64,000 nucleotides of DNA from Durusdinium trenchii (lineage: Eukaryota; Sar; Dinophyceae; Suessiales; Symbiodiniaceae). A program made the translations under genes and the position numbers. Location: NCBI GenBank assembly GCA_963970005.1, contig CAXAMN010028939.1, forward strand, positions 38,395-102,394. Reading direction: 5' to 3'. Of this stretch, positions 20,101 through 31,620 are shown piece after piece. Numbering within the stretch: the stretch's first letter is position 1; the number at the start of each line of letters is the position of its first letter. A model generated the notes under the pieces. The model worked only from the letters and a program-made list of their open reading frames with translations, did not search any database and was not told where the DNA came from.

Positions 20101-23100
20101 ATCACCTTGGCTAGGCAAGGTTGCTGCTAAGCCAAGCTGAACTAAAGCTGGGTCCCGGTACACTGGCCAACCTGCTGCACAGAATGAATGGCGCTGCAGT
20201 ATTTGCAGCCAACGTCTGTAGCAGTTCAACTGTTGCGACCTTGGCCACAGCACAAAAACCAAACACCACTCTATGTACAGGGCATATCGCAGTCTCACCG
20301 TCCCTCATCCAAACGCTACTGTGGAGCATCTTCAATGCGCCTCGACCTGGGCAAGGATTGATGTGTAAGCCAAGCGATCTGTTCCCACAGTGGCTGGTTG
20401 AACTATGGCTTTCCCTCCTGAGCAAGCGTCCAACTGTTTGTCATCGAACGATCCAAGGGCTGACGTGACTCGTCCAACTCGCCTTCAGGAAAGTCCTGTG
20501 GAGTCACACTCTTGAGCGTTGGCAAAGCGCATCCATCACTTCAAAACACTATCATATAATGCATTTTTTGACATGTGACAAAGGCTGTCGCGACGCAAGC
20601 TATTGCTATATTCCGAGAGAAATTTGGGGCATGGGGGCCACTAGAGATGTTGATTTTGGAGCCCCGCGGATTTACATTATTAAGGACAAATGTCAGGGTT
20701 TTCAGCTTAGGGTTATGCATGTTAAGCATCGTCGACCGCGCAATGTACATACAATCTTTCAGACCGGCAAGGGGGACGCATACGCGGATCGAATTGGATT
20801 GCTTTGGAACCTGCCAAGGCAATCAGAAGCTGGGTCCAGTGCAAGCTCCAAACGATACAGCTGTGTGCGCGTGCAAGGTGTGGTTGGTTGCGAATCATCT
20901 GGCAGAGCAAGAAAGGACTTGAACATTTTAAAGTCCTTACACTTACAGGATGCGCGATTGTATTCCTGCAGCATCTTTTCGCGCGCTTGCCTGAAGTCAT
21001 CGGTGTGAGCCGGTGTGCGTGACAGAACTCTGGTGCACATACAATGCCATGATGCACCACGGCCAAGCGCGGACATCCTTGCCAACGTGCACCAGCGTCA
21101 GCATGGTTGCCTTCAATGAATCCCGACAGTTCCGCTGCGTGCGCGTGTGGGCAAGTGGATCCATGATTGTGCACTTGTATCCACAGCTGAACATTGAAAA
21201 GGGGCCAACGGTTGGCTAGGTTGCGCAGCAAAGCGGCGTTACACCAGGTTGCTCTATTCCAGTGGCTATCTGGCGCGTTGTGCGGCAGCGCGCTGCGTCC
21301 AACACCCTCTCACCCTTACAGGCACGCTGCCCCGTGGTATATAGCAACAATCACTGAACAAACTCAGGGCAGCGAGGGCTAGCGAGAAGCGCTTTAGGCT
21401 TCAGGAGCTAGCCCGCCAGTGTGCATGAGGAGGGATGGATCGGCCGCGGCAAAGTAACCAACAGCTTGCGCCCTGCGCCACACATTCATGGGGAAGTGTA
21501 TGGAGCACATTTCACGGGATGCCATCGTGACTAAGAAACCTGCCCGGTCCCTTGAGTGGTGAGTGGCACAAGGACCAAGTAGCCGAGATAGCTTTAGGTT
21601 TTTGGTTGACAGGCACCACAATGAGATTGACCGGGTCTTGAAACTTTATGGTCGGTCAAGGAGGAGCAAGGGTCCACGTTGAAGGCATTGAATGAGAACA
21701 TAGTGGCCTCCATGCAGCCTTGCCTTCCCCGTGTGGAATCCAAAGTGAAAGGAGGAGGCAGCGGGTCTAAATATATATAATTGTTGGCAAGTTTACCCCT
21801 GGCCTGCAGCACCATCCCGCTCACCAGCGACACGCCACGTTTACGCCATCGGGTTTCCCGTTCGCAACCGGCCTGAAGGCACGCTAACACACTCTCCACC
21901 CATGCCGCGCCAAACTGCATGGCACAGCGACATCACGAACGTAATTTCGCCGCACCGTGTGCCACAGACAAAACAAAAACAACTGCCAATCATCCTGCTA
22001 AGCACTGCAACGCAACCGTCCAGAACATCATTTTGAACAGAAACTTTTACCCTGAAACCCATGAAGCAAGACCTGTTGCTCGGTGCACTGCTGCGTCGAC
22101 CCTGCTGATGTCAACAATTGTTTTTTGCGCAGATGAATAGGCATGTTGGTTGCTATACTCCTCTTCCCCTCGGGATGAACCATGTGAGGCTGAGCTGGCC
22201 AATGACTTGGGATCTTTGAAAAACAGACTTCCTCGTTAGGATTGAGTTGAGGACTTTAGGTTATTCGCTTGGACTTTAAAGGCGCAGTCGCCAAACCAAA
22301 CCTTGACACGCTTTGTTGTTAAAATGCTTTGCTGTGTCATTAGTGGTAGGCAGCGGGTTGACCCGTGTTATGTTGAGTGTCTGGAAAGCACAGTTCAACT
22401 TGGAAGCGTGCGTGGCTGAAGGTTGCGCGTTCCGGGGCCTCCAATTAAACACATTTTGGTGCCATCGAATGTGAGCCATCCTTAAAGTTCAAAACATAGT
22501 TAAGCAACGAAAACATTTCACTCATCAAACATTTTCCACACTGGGACCCTAGTGATAGCCAGGGCTGCCGCGTGCGCCTGGACGTGCTGGTTCCACTCAG
22601 TCAGACGCTCTGGGCAAAACTTTGCGGCATACGTGTCCCGGTGCGCCCAAGCTTGGCCACCTCTTCTGCCACTTGCGCGCAACGAAGGATGCAGAACCGC
22701 AGTGTCTGTCACTACAGTTGGGACCTTTATTGTTTGAATAGGTTCAACACACACACACATGGGTAGCTTCAAATGTTACCAGGCAAATATTGCAATTAAT
22801 GTACCCCAAAGGTAAAGACGTCTTGCCCCCTCGGGCCCAGGTCGGCCACGCGCAGCCGCTGCCACGCTTGAACTTTTTGGCTAATGAAAGAGGAGTCGCG
22901 ACATGATCCATGCCCCGACAGAACCGAAGCAACAGCACACTTGAAGGCAGCGTTTGCTCTGACTTCTGACTGTTTTGCAAACTCTTCGTTTCAATTGTGG
23001 CGCAACATGACCTCAGCCTTCGGCCCATTCAGAAGAGTATGTGGGACACTGTAGAGCGGTTGTGGAAGCCGGCCCGTGTCTTGACAGAAGCAAGGCATCA
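20101..23100 (-). other. Low-confidence exon-like frames, no assigned gene
   Basis: Minus-strand frames with protein-like composition lie at 22772-22518 (QAWAHRDTYAAKFCPERLTE), 21920-21770 (QFGAAWVESVLACLQAG), 21621-21394 and 20425-20111. They do not join into a recognisable product by eye. A short (CA)n run is at 22749. I see no RNA gene or known domain. Confidence 0.2.
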
Positions 23101-23184
23101 CTTACTTCCATGGGCAGCCAGCACCGCGCGCGCAGATTTCCCGTATGCCAATTGCGCAGCTAGCACTGATGCGCCCTCTGACCA

Positions 23185-23715
23185 ATGGCGGGCGAAACCG
23201 AGCATGACCAGCCACAGCGACCAGATCATGAAGCCGTGAGGCGGCATGATCTGCCAGCGGGTGCAGAATCGGCTTGCTGCACAACAGCACCAGCCCGCCC
23301 GCCAGCAGCTGTAGCCTTACTGGATGTAACTAAGCAACTTTCATCGGCTCCTTTGGCGCTGGAAATGCTTGAACCTCGGGCCGTTCTCCATGTGCAAGAG
23401 TTGTTCCAAACTTGCAAGGCCATTGGGAGAATTCTTTCATCGGTGTGCAACAGAGTGGGAGCAGGTGAGGAACGCAAGCAAGTTGCATGTGCCTCTGCGT
23501 GGGAGGAATGGTAAGGAATGCTGGCCAACTTGGGTGAAGCCTATGACTTCTTGACATCCTTCGGGTTACTTGCTGAAGAAGATGGTGGCAAGGCTGAGCG
23601 GGAAGTTTGCAAAATCAACTCATATCAGTCGGCCTTGAACAAATTATGTGCAGTACTCCAGTTTGGGAGCGCGGCCAGGGCCACCAATCACCAAGACGTC
23701 AGGCTCGTATGGTGA
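23185..23715 (+). CDS. Unassigned plus-strand coding candidate
   Basis: The frame 23185-23514 ends VACASAWEEW, and 23518-23715 follows directly in another phase with NLGEAYDFLTSFGLLAEEDG. Both have even, non-repetitive composition with helical character. They could be two exons or one decayed gene. No family is recognised. Overlapping minus frames look less protein-like here. Confidence 0.25.
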
Positions 23716-23943
23716 AGGTGACCTCAGGGTTGGCATCTCGCTCGATGTGACATCCAACATCCATCCACTTACATACCAATGGAACGATCCGAGACGGGCC
23801 CTCATTGCACAGCGGCCAAGGAAAGATTCTTGGTGCCATCTGGCCGACCTGGGTGGTAATTGGTAATCGTGTTAATCTGGATGTTTGCGTAGTCGCCCGT
23901 TCCCTGCTGTGGAACAGGCGTTCCGCGCCACTTGTGGGCTTCT

Positions 23944-24189
23944 CTAACACCGCACGTAGCTGCAATGCTGGGCCTTGAGAAGGAAGCAGTACGCAGTACC
24001 TCCGCAAGCAGCTCTTTCGGAATGCGCCAGCAGCAACCGACAAGTTGCGAAATTGGTGGGAGAAGGGCCGGAAAGAAAATAGGATGGCAGTGATTGCAAG
24101 CCAACCCTGAGTCCCCCATCTTCAAGCTTGATGGTGACACGTTGCATCTCAAAGCCATCGCTGCTGATCAGCTCCAACCCACTCGGCAT
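23944..24189 (-). CDS. Possible first exon of an unknown minus-strand gene
   Basis: A frame starts at ATG 24189 with MPSGLELISSDGFEMQRVTI and stays open for 81 residues. After KLEDGGL it may run into an intron, because later residues look less regular. The start codon follows about 60 bases with no frame, as a 5' end would. The function is unknown. It precedes the exon-like frames listed for 15.7-23.1 kb, which might belong to the same transcript. Confidence 0.25.
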   Translation of the reverse strand: MPSGLELISSDGFEMQRVTIKLEDGGLRVGLQSLPSYFLSGPSPTNFATCRLLLAHSERAACGGTAYCFLLKAQHCSYVRC

Positions 24190-24299
24190 CGCAGTGCCTT
24201 GACGCAGTTGTGCGGAGTATCTTTGACTGTTGAGAAAACAAAGGAGGAGAAGAAGACAAAGAAGGCTTGAAGGCTACAGTCTTGCTGCCAATTCATGTG

Positions 24300-27200
24300 T
24301 GTAATGACCGTGGATATTCTTACCTCTGACGCTCCAATAAGGAATCAAGCTGCCGCTTGCTTTTTCTCCGTTGGGACCACGCTCCTCTTGCACCGCGTGG
24401 GAACGGTTGCACTCAACCGTAAGGAGACCAAGGAATGGGAAACCCCAATGCTCTCCTGGTAGGCCTTCCTCGGTATCCCCATGTCGGGCGCAGTGGGGTC
24501 CCCAAGAAAAATTAAAAGGAAAGTCAGCTCATGCAAAAGAAATTCTGGGCATCCATTCAGTTGCTCTCATGCGTTTCATGAAGTCGGCTTGGGCCGTCGG
24601 GAGAGTAACCTCGAACCAGGTTTGCAGCGGCGGAATCGTTGTCCACGAAGTGAATGACCTGCTTAGCGGTAAGCTCAGCAGCCCAAGTACTCAAGGCGGC
24701 TGGCGCTGCAAGTAATTCCAACTGACCCATATACGATTCTTTGGGGGATCCATTGGTCCACGAGAGATATAGGGACCACCCAACTGAAGTAAAGCACAGA
24801 GTTGTCAGGTGGGGGGAGCAAAACAGCACCGAACGTCCGAAGCGTCTGTGTAGAGCAGGACTGGCAAGCGATCATCTTCCAACCGGATTGACCTCGGTGG
24901 GAGATGGTGAGAATGGTCTTCACGAGCTGCAGTGATAGGATGAGAGTCGGTGTGAGGGCCAGTGGGGAAGCAGGATCATAGCCGAAGGCGCAGGGCGTGG
25001 GTACAAGAGCGACCCACCTTCCCGAAGAGTGTAGTGCACAGGAAATCAAATTTTCCCAAAAGACTAGCTGCGAGACTGGGAGGCAAATAGTTATCTTGTA
25101 TTACCTTGTCGACAAGGGAAAGAGAATTCTTCAATCTCGTGGGTTTCGGCTCCACGGTGAGGAGCCTCTCGTGTGAAAGGGCGGCGCAGTTAAACATGAC
25201 ACCTAGGACTGAAGCGGTCGTACTAGGCGGTTGTGACTTCTTGGGATCAAGAACGAAACCAAGTAGTTTGAAGGCCTCGTGCGCGCAGAACATAGCGGTT
25301 TCCGCTCGACTTGAGGAATCGACGAGGAAAAAGTCGTCGAAAAAGTGGTCATGCAAGAAGCAAATGAAAACCCTTGCGCATCAAGCGGCTCGGCCACTCT
25401 ATATAGAAATTTGGAAGAGCATGTCCCGCTTGGCTGACCGAACATCTCGAAGAGGTCCACTTCTTCGGCTCCTGTGATGGAAATACTTACTTGATGGATC
25501 TTGATGGTCCGGGAGAGGGACTTCGCCTAGCCATCACCGCAGCGTAGTCTGCCATTGCCATTGTGATGCGCTGAGAGCGCATTGCAGCCGTGTTGGTCAT
25601 GCCTGCGCTATGGTCGTCAATTCTACGAAATTTCGGCGTCACCTGCAGGATGGATGCGCAGGGCTGCCGTGGATCGCAATGCTTTGAGCCTGGACATGCA
25701 GCACATGCAATATGCTATTTGTTGTTATCATGTCCATGTTTCATGATGTTTCATGGCTTCATTATTATAAGATTCACGCAGCGTACATGACTATAGTCCA
25801 GAGCACGCGTGCAAATTCATGAGCAACGCTGACTTGAATGTATTGAAAAATACATTGAGCTCGGTGGAAAAGCAGGAAGAGCGAGTGTGAAAGTTGCATG
25901 TTGTTTTGCCACTGATGGCGGCTCAGGACCCTTCCACCGTCAGCTGTAAGGGCCAGGCTTCAACTGCTAGCGTGAGGAAACCGAGCCCTGCCAAGGCTTC
26001 CTGCCACGAGCAGCTTCAACTCCTAGTGTGAGGAAGCTATAAACCCTGCCACGGCTTCCTGCCACAAGCAGCTTCAACTGCTAGTGTGGGGAAATTCCAG
26101 TATTGCAAAAAATCGCAAAAAGACCAAGCGCATCTTTTTTAACTCACTGCTGCTAGCAGCCTGCGCGGCAGTTGCGCTGTTGCCGCTGGGTCCGGGTGTC
26201 CAGTCCAACACCAGTCCGACTCCTCTTCCTCCCACTGGTCCCACTCTTCCTCCTCTGGCTTCACGGCCTTCTGCTTCTTCCTAGCCGCCTTCTTCTCTTT
26301 GAGTTCCGCGAGACAGGACCCCGCGTCAGCGGCTGTGGCCCCTGCCAGGAAAGCCGCTTGCTGAGCCGCCGCGTGGGCCGCGGCGTGCACCATTTGTTCC
26401 ATGCGGGCCCGCCGCCTGCTGCTGGGCCGCCTCGGCTCCCTGCTCCGCTGCCCACACCTCCGGTTCGCCGCAGCCGGCTCAGCAGGCGAAGTCCCCGCTT
26501 CGGTCGTGCTCGCCAGGGACCCCTATCACCGCCCACGCTGCCGCAGCTACCACTCCAAGCAACAACGCCGTTGGTCACTCGCGACATCATGCTCACTCGC
26601 GTCAAGTTTTTGTCTGTCTTTGCTTGAGCCACCGTTGCTGAAGGAAAACCTGTCCTAAAAACAAAAACCAATCAAGTTAAATGTGTAACCAAGCCCTGCC
26701 ACCTTCAGGTGTAAGCTGGTTCTGCCACGAGCAGCAACTGCTAGTGTGAGAAGACTAAGCCCTGCCACAAAAAGAAGTCAAGTTCGTACCATCCTCTTTG
26801 AAGCCTTGGTGGAGACCGAAGCTTGGGGTGATGTTGAAGAAACGGCCATGGCGTGTCTCCAATTGCGACAAGGAAAAGGGACCAGCCATGGTACCTCCTT
26901 GAACTTCTTTCATGGTCTTTTCTTGGATTGCAGCAGCCATGTCGTGACCCCCAAGCTTAGCCATACAGGCAACTTTCTTCAAGGAATCCTTCCTTCTCGC
27001 TACGGCTGTATTCAGGGGCTCCTGAAGGCTCATAGCGGCAGGGACCTCGCGCGCGTCAAACAAGGGCGACTCAAGGGCTCGCCCAACTATGGGCATTCCT
27101 TTTTAGGCAAAGTTCCGGGACAGCGGTGTCCTCAACTCCGTAGGAACGTCCAAGCACGTCCATGCGGGCTGTCCTCGGGGACCGGCCCAGCTTGACCGCT

Positions 27201-29870
27201 GTGCTGCTTGCCATACCTTCATGAGATCTTGGACATCCTTGTCCTGAAGCAAAGACTTCCACCTGCACAAGGTCTTGAGCCGTTCTTCGTTACAAAATCC
27301 AAAGTAGAGGACTCGTTCAGAGCATTGCAGTGTACCTCCTTCAGGACTGTGATCGTCTTGAAAGGATGTGTCAACTTACGGGCTTCCTTCAAATGCGCTT
27401 CTGGTGAATTCAAGCCATCCGCAATTAGCTGAATTCGTTTTCCATATCCTGGCTGCTGTGAGGACTCTACACCTGCCAACCTGTTTGCTGTCGACTCAAC
27501 TGGATTGGCACAGTTGGATTGGGTCCTGTGAGCATCGACTCCGGGAAAGCTCCGGGCGTGAAAGCCCCTCAGTGGATTTCGAGTTGGAGCTACCTCCACT
27601 CATCACTTGCGCAAGTGTCTGCAGCTCGTTCAGGACCCCTTTTCTGAGGACACACGCCTGCCATAGCTGTGCTGAGGGGTGCGTTAGGGCCTGAAAAGAT
27701 TTCTACGAACGTCTGACCTGAGGTGAGAAAGGACTTGGTGCACGGCCTCCATAGCCATACTTCTCGTACTCAGCCCTCAATTCAGCCTTCCTCTTCTTTG
27801 CTCTCTCTCTCTCTCTCTGCCGTTTTCTAAATATCAGGAGGGTGAGGGCATAAGGGATCGTGCTTCTGCTTACATACCAGGACCAGGCACGTCTTGGGAA
27901 CTGGTCGTCTTTCCTCTGACCGTCCTTGGCAGGCGCTTGATCATGGCCTGTGTCCGCCTTCCGCTTTGTCCCTTTAAACTCCTGCTCAATGCCCTGACCG
28001 GCAAGGTGGAAATCACTGGATCCAGCAATCGCCAGAGCGGCAACTCCTCGTGCTCCAGGTGGTGCTCCACACCCTTGTCCAGTGTGCCCACGCTGCGTGA
28101 GAGCCAGCGAAGGAGCTCCTTGTGCAGGCATTTAATGGATGGTGGGTGGCCTCATCCCTTGAGGGACACGTTGTAGGTAGCTGCTTCCAGGTAGGCGAAA
28201 GCTCGGGCTCGGATCTCCAAGTACTTCCTCAGAGTTTCGAGGTCACCGGTCCTCTCGCCCAGCGTCTTCTGGGCTGTGCTCGACTGAAAGCTTTTGGTCA
28301 CTCGTCAGCGCGAGCTCACCTTGGTTCATCCTCCATGCTGATGTAGACCTCCCAGGACAAGTGCTCGAAGTTGGCACCTGGCCCCTTCATCGACTTGCTC
28401 ACCTGCGTCAGGGCGCGCAAGCTCGCCCGCTCCGCATCAGAAGAGGGTGCGACGAATTCTCCTCTTTTGATGGCAGCTGACTAGGCCAGCGCGCCCTGGC
28501 AGATTCATCTCCGGCGGCCAGTCTCTCGAGTTTGATCTTGCACTGCTCCTTTGACACCAGCCAGAGCTTTCGCAGAGTGGCAGCTTCCTCTGTCGTCCTG
28601 AAGACTTGCCACTCAATCTGCGGAACTGTGGGGAATGTCTGGAGCGCTCCGTTCTCATCTTCATAGGCGGCTGACGGGCACACGGAGGTTTTTAGGAAAT
28701 GCTCAAGATCCACGTCACTCTCAGTGCAAAAGCTTCTGAGGTCAGGATGCCTATCGATTTGAGGATCAGGAAATCCGACTACTCCGAACTGCGAGGCTGC
28801 TTTCTTGAAGGCCACCGGGTTACTCACCGCAGAAGCCATGGGCAGTGGTCTCGCGGCGGGCCCGGCCCAGGACTTTGGCGACCAGAGCAGCTGCGGTCAT
28901 GCGTTGCAGCCGCTTCCACGTGACCTTGAAGTGGGGGGCCCTCCTCAAATCTGCAAAAATTTGCGGGGCCTTCGAGTGGCGGGCAGTCTTACCTTCCCCG
29001 CTTGCTTTCGATCGAAAGGAACCGAGAGCGCACTCGGAAGACTGCTCCGACTTTGTGTCGCGCTGCTCAGTCTGACCGCCGTCCCGGTCAATTGTGTGCA
29101 TCGCCTGGCTGGTGCAAGGCGCGGAAGTGATCCGAGCGCTTCCCAGATCCTTCACAGCATCTACGAACACATCGATAGGGGGTTGCTCCCTTATCGGCTA
29201 GGCCCATATGACTGCGTAAAAATTTGCAGTCTCCGTACTCAGTACACGGCGAACACCTCTGGCAAAAGCCCACCGTGGCGTCCATGGCGTCATCTACCTT
29301 CAAGTACTCGAACTTCCCTTGCGCCCCGCATTTCGGTGCTGCAGGGACTGGCAGATCATCTGACTCCGTGAGGCCAGGCGGCAGCGACGGCAAATGTAGC
29401 TTCGCCGTCTTTCCACCTGAGCATGCGTGGGCCAGAACTCTGGCCATGCCTCGGTGTCCTCCTCGCCGTCGAGCTCCTCCTGGTAGGTCTTCTCAGCCGT
29501 TCTCTTGAGCTCGGCCTTGTTGATCTCCCCTTCTGACTCTGAGGTGGCGACGCTCTCAGATTCAGCCTGCAGGCTATCCACCTCATGCAGCATCATGTCC
29601 AGGCTCTTTGTGGTCTCAACGACTTTCTTTTCCTCGTCGACGATGTCAGCCTTGGGGGCCCCCTCCTTCGTGAAGGCTTTGTCAAGGAAAGCTGCCGAAA
29701 GACCAGCAGCATCTGCAGGAAAGCGCGGAGGCTTCTCCATGGCTTCATTGACGAACGCCGGTCCTCCTCCTCTGTGGGAGGGGTAGCTCCTTCATTGAGA
29801 AGGGACCCAAGGAGTGTGTTGAGACCACGGTAGTTCAGGCATTGCTCCTGCGCTCTGAGGACCATCGCTT
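24300..29870 (-). mobile_element. RT-RNase H retroelement of the dinoflagellate multicopy type, interrupted
   Basis: Treated as a fossil. Reading down the minus strand: an acidic N-terminal region (about 29740-29450), a Cys-rich segment (about 29390-29230), a conserved N-terminal block (28839-28200), a linker, a pre-RT block (27300-26755) with PIVGRALESPLFDAREVPAA, then after a break RT proper (25460-24980) with HFFDDFFLVD and a following thumb-like block, and RNase H (about 24980-24560) with FVDNDSAAANLVRGYS. The RT/RNase H order and the FDD and DNDSA signatures recall DIRS-like elements, though no tyrosine recombinase is seen. Some gaps, as near 28.3 kb, look like short introns. It is broken, with several interruptions plus one insertion of about 1.2 kb. 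Confidence 0.65.
25470..26765 (-). repeat. Insertion with 57-base repeats inside the RT element
   Basis: Between the pre-RT block and the RT core lies about 1.2 kb unrelated to the element. Copies of CTTCAACTGCTAGTGTGAGG start at 25958, 26014 and 26072 (period 56-58), each with CCCTGCCA and CTTCCTGCCAC blocks, and a related copy is at about 26700-26760. Between them a minus-strand frame (26402-26139) encodes an Ala/Gln-rich then basic and acidic stretch (KKAARKKQKAVKPEEEEWDQ) that looks like a captured exon. 25470-25940 holds no recognisable gene. Confidence 0.55.
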
Positions 29871-31120
29871 AGCTCTTTTTAAATAGAGTTCTGCCTTTGA
29901 GTCTTTCTGAAGAATCCAAATTGTGATAGTGATGGGGACAAGAAAAGGACTGATTGAGACAGGAGTGGAAGATTCCGTGAAATAGAAAGCCATAGGTGCT
30001 CTAACCCAGGCCATGGCAACGAAGAACCCAATGATTGATTCGTGGTGCTTCCAGAATTTTTGAAACTTGGGGGGCTAAGGGGTGTATGGCCAATATGGAC
30101 CTGGATGACAATGTCATAGCTTCGTGAGTACTGGCACCTAAGTATTGCGTCTAAAGACCCCTATTCAAAACAAACCTCGAAATTTTGGATGAGTGAAGCA
30201 GGGCTACCGCAAAAAAACTGATTGGTGTGTCAACACAGGAAACGTAATCTAAAATTTATTGAATGAGATGTTGACAATGAGCTCAAGCACTGGCCCGTCA
30301 GGTCATTGCAACACCTGCATCGGCCACACGTCCAACCCCGGCAAAAAGAGAGAGAGAGAGAGAGACAGACCGACAAACAGACAAACAAACAAACAGAGAG
30401 GTAGAGATGGCTCAAGCTCTTGGCTCAAGCTCGGCGTGTGCTGTGCTGATCTTGGTGCGACGAACTGTACAGGACGCGGAGCCAAAGATCATAGTGAACA
30501 AACAGCTGCATGCTTTTCGCAAATTGTTTCAAGCTTGGCCAAACGGCCACAGTAGCGCGTCATTGGCGGGCCTATCGCGATCTTGCAAGCGTACTTCAAG
30601 GACATGGGCTGGCACTGTCGAGACCTCTTTGAGTGGGAAAGCCTCAGCTACATCAAGTGTGAGCGATGCTGGACCTGAAAGAGACAACTCTTGCAAACCA
30701 CGAGTCCGGCTGAGGACGGACATATTTAGATAATGTATATATCTGGTTTTGGTCTGTTGGGGTGCCAGATATGCTGGTCACTGTCGGAGGCATCGCCAGC
30801 ATCTTCCATGGAGGTGGACGTAGAACTGGGGCGCCACTTTTGGCTTGAGGCTGCGGTGGAATGATTGAGCTCAGGAAAAGAACCGAGAAGAGGAAGAGAG
30901 AGAGAGAGAGAGAGAGTTTGAGCGGGATGGTGCATCAGTCCATGAAGATTGTGATTCGCTGGTTCAAACTTTCAAAGCAGGCCGTGTTCTCACCATTTTT
31001 GGCTTAGGGCGACCGCCGACCATCACCGACCTTGCCATGATTCCTTTGCGCCAGGAGCGCGCAATTCTAGACCACAGGTTTCAACCAGATGGCCGAGAGG
31101 TGCTTGGGCGTCAGAGACAT
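29871..31120. other. Spacer with (GA)n microsatellites
   Basis: (GA)n tracts lie at about 30347-30368, followed by CAAACA repeats, and again at about 30895-30916. A minus-strand frame at 30723-30529 and a plus frame at 30407-30733 overlap, and neither is recognisable. No gene is supported. Confidence 0.5.
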
Positions 31121-31122
31121 CT

Positions 31123-31620
31123 GTGAACCAGGAACTGTTGACCAGCTACTTCAACAAAGCTGGAGCTGACCGCCAAGCAAACAAAACGAACACGAAGTGG
31201 AAAGTGCTTCAGCCTGCAGCGGACCACGGCCCCTTGCCTTCACATGTGTTACCTCAAGTGTCTTCTCGAGAGGGTCTGGCTGCTGTGCCTCGCTCCACTC
31301 ACAAAGAAGACACGCAGAATCTTCTAGCAAGAGCCGCAGGCGTATTGGCAGTGTGTATCTCATCAGGCACTATTCTTTTCAACCGTGAAATCTATGGGTC
31401 GGAGAGTCTGAGCCAGAGATATGTTACAATGGCAGAAGCGCATGCAGCAGCGCCAAAGGCCACTTGCTGTGTCCACGACGACGGCTGCCACTTGCTGAAG
31501 TTCTCTTTCAAGCGCAAAAGGGACCAGCAGTGGGGCCTGTTGTTACCGGGGTCCACTATAAGTTTACGCGACCAGGGTCCCTCCTTCCTGGGCCCTATCT
31601 CACACCGAAAAAACAACTGA
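31123..31620 (+). mobile_element. KDZ-like DNA transposase fragment
   Basis: This 165-residue frame contains AGVLAVCISSGTILFNREIY, then SESLSQRY and, 20 residues on, CCVHDDGCHLLKF. This order (a Cys-flanked strand, E-SxSQRY, then D-D-G/A-C-H) fits the catalytic core of KDZ-type (Kyakuja-Dileera-Zisupton) transposases common in protists. About 100 residues of N-terminal sequence look unrelated, and the C-terminal catalytic part is missing, so this is a truncated copy. No terminal inverted repeats or target duplication were found. It lies next to and in the opposite direction from a LINE relic. The assignment rests on motif memory. Confidence 0.45.

Noticed and set aside
30415-30440. GGCTCAAG copies as spliced-leader relics
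   Set aside because: Only eight bases match, and the upstream leader sequence is absent.
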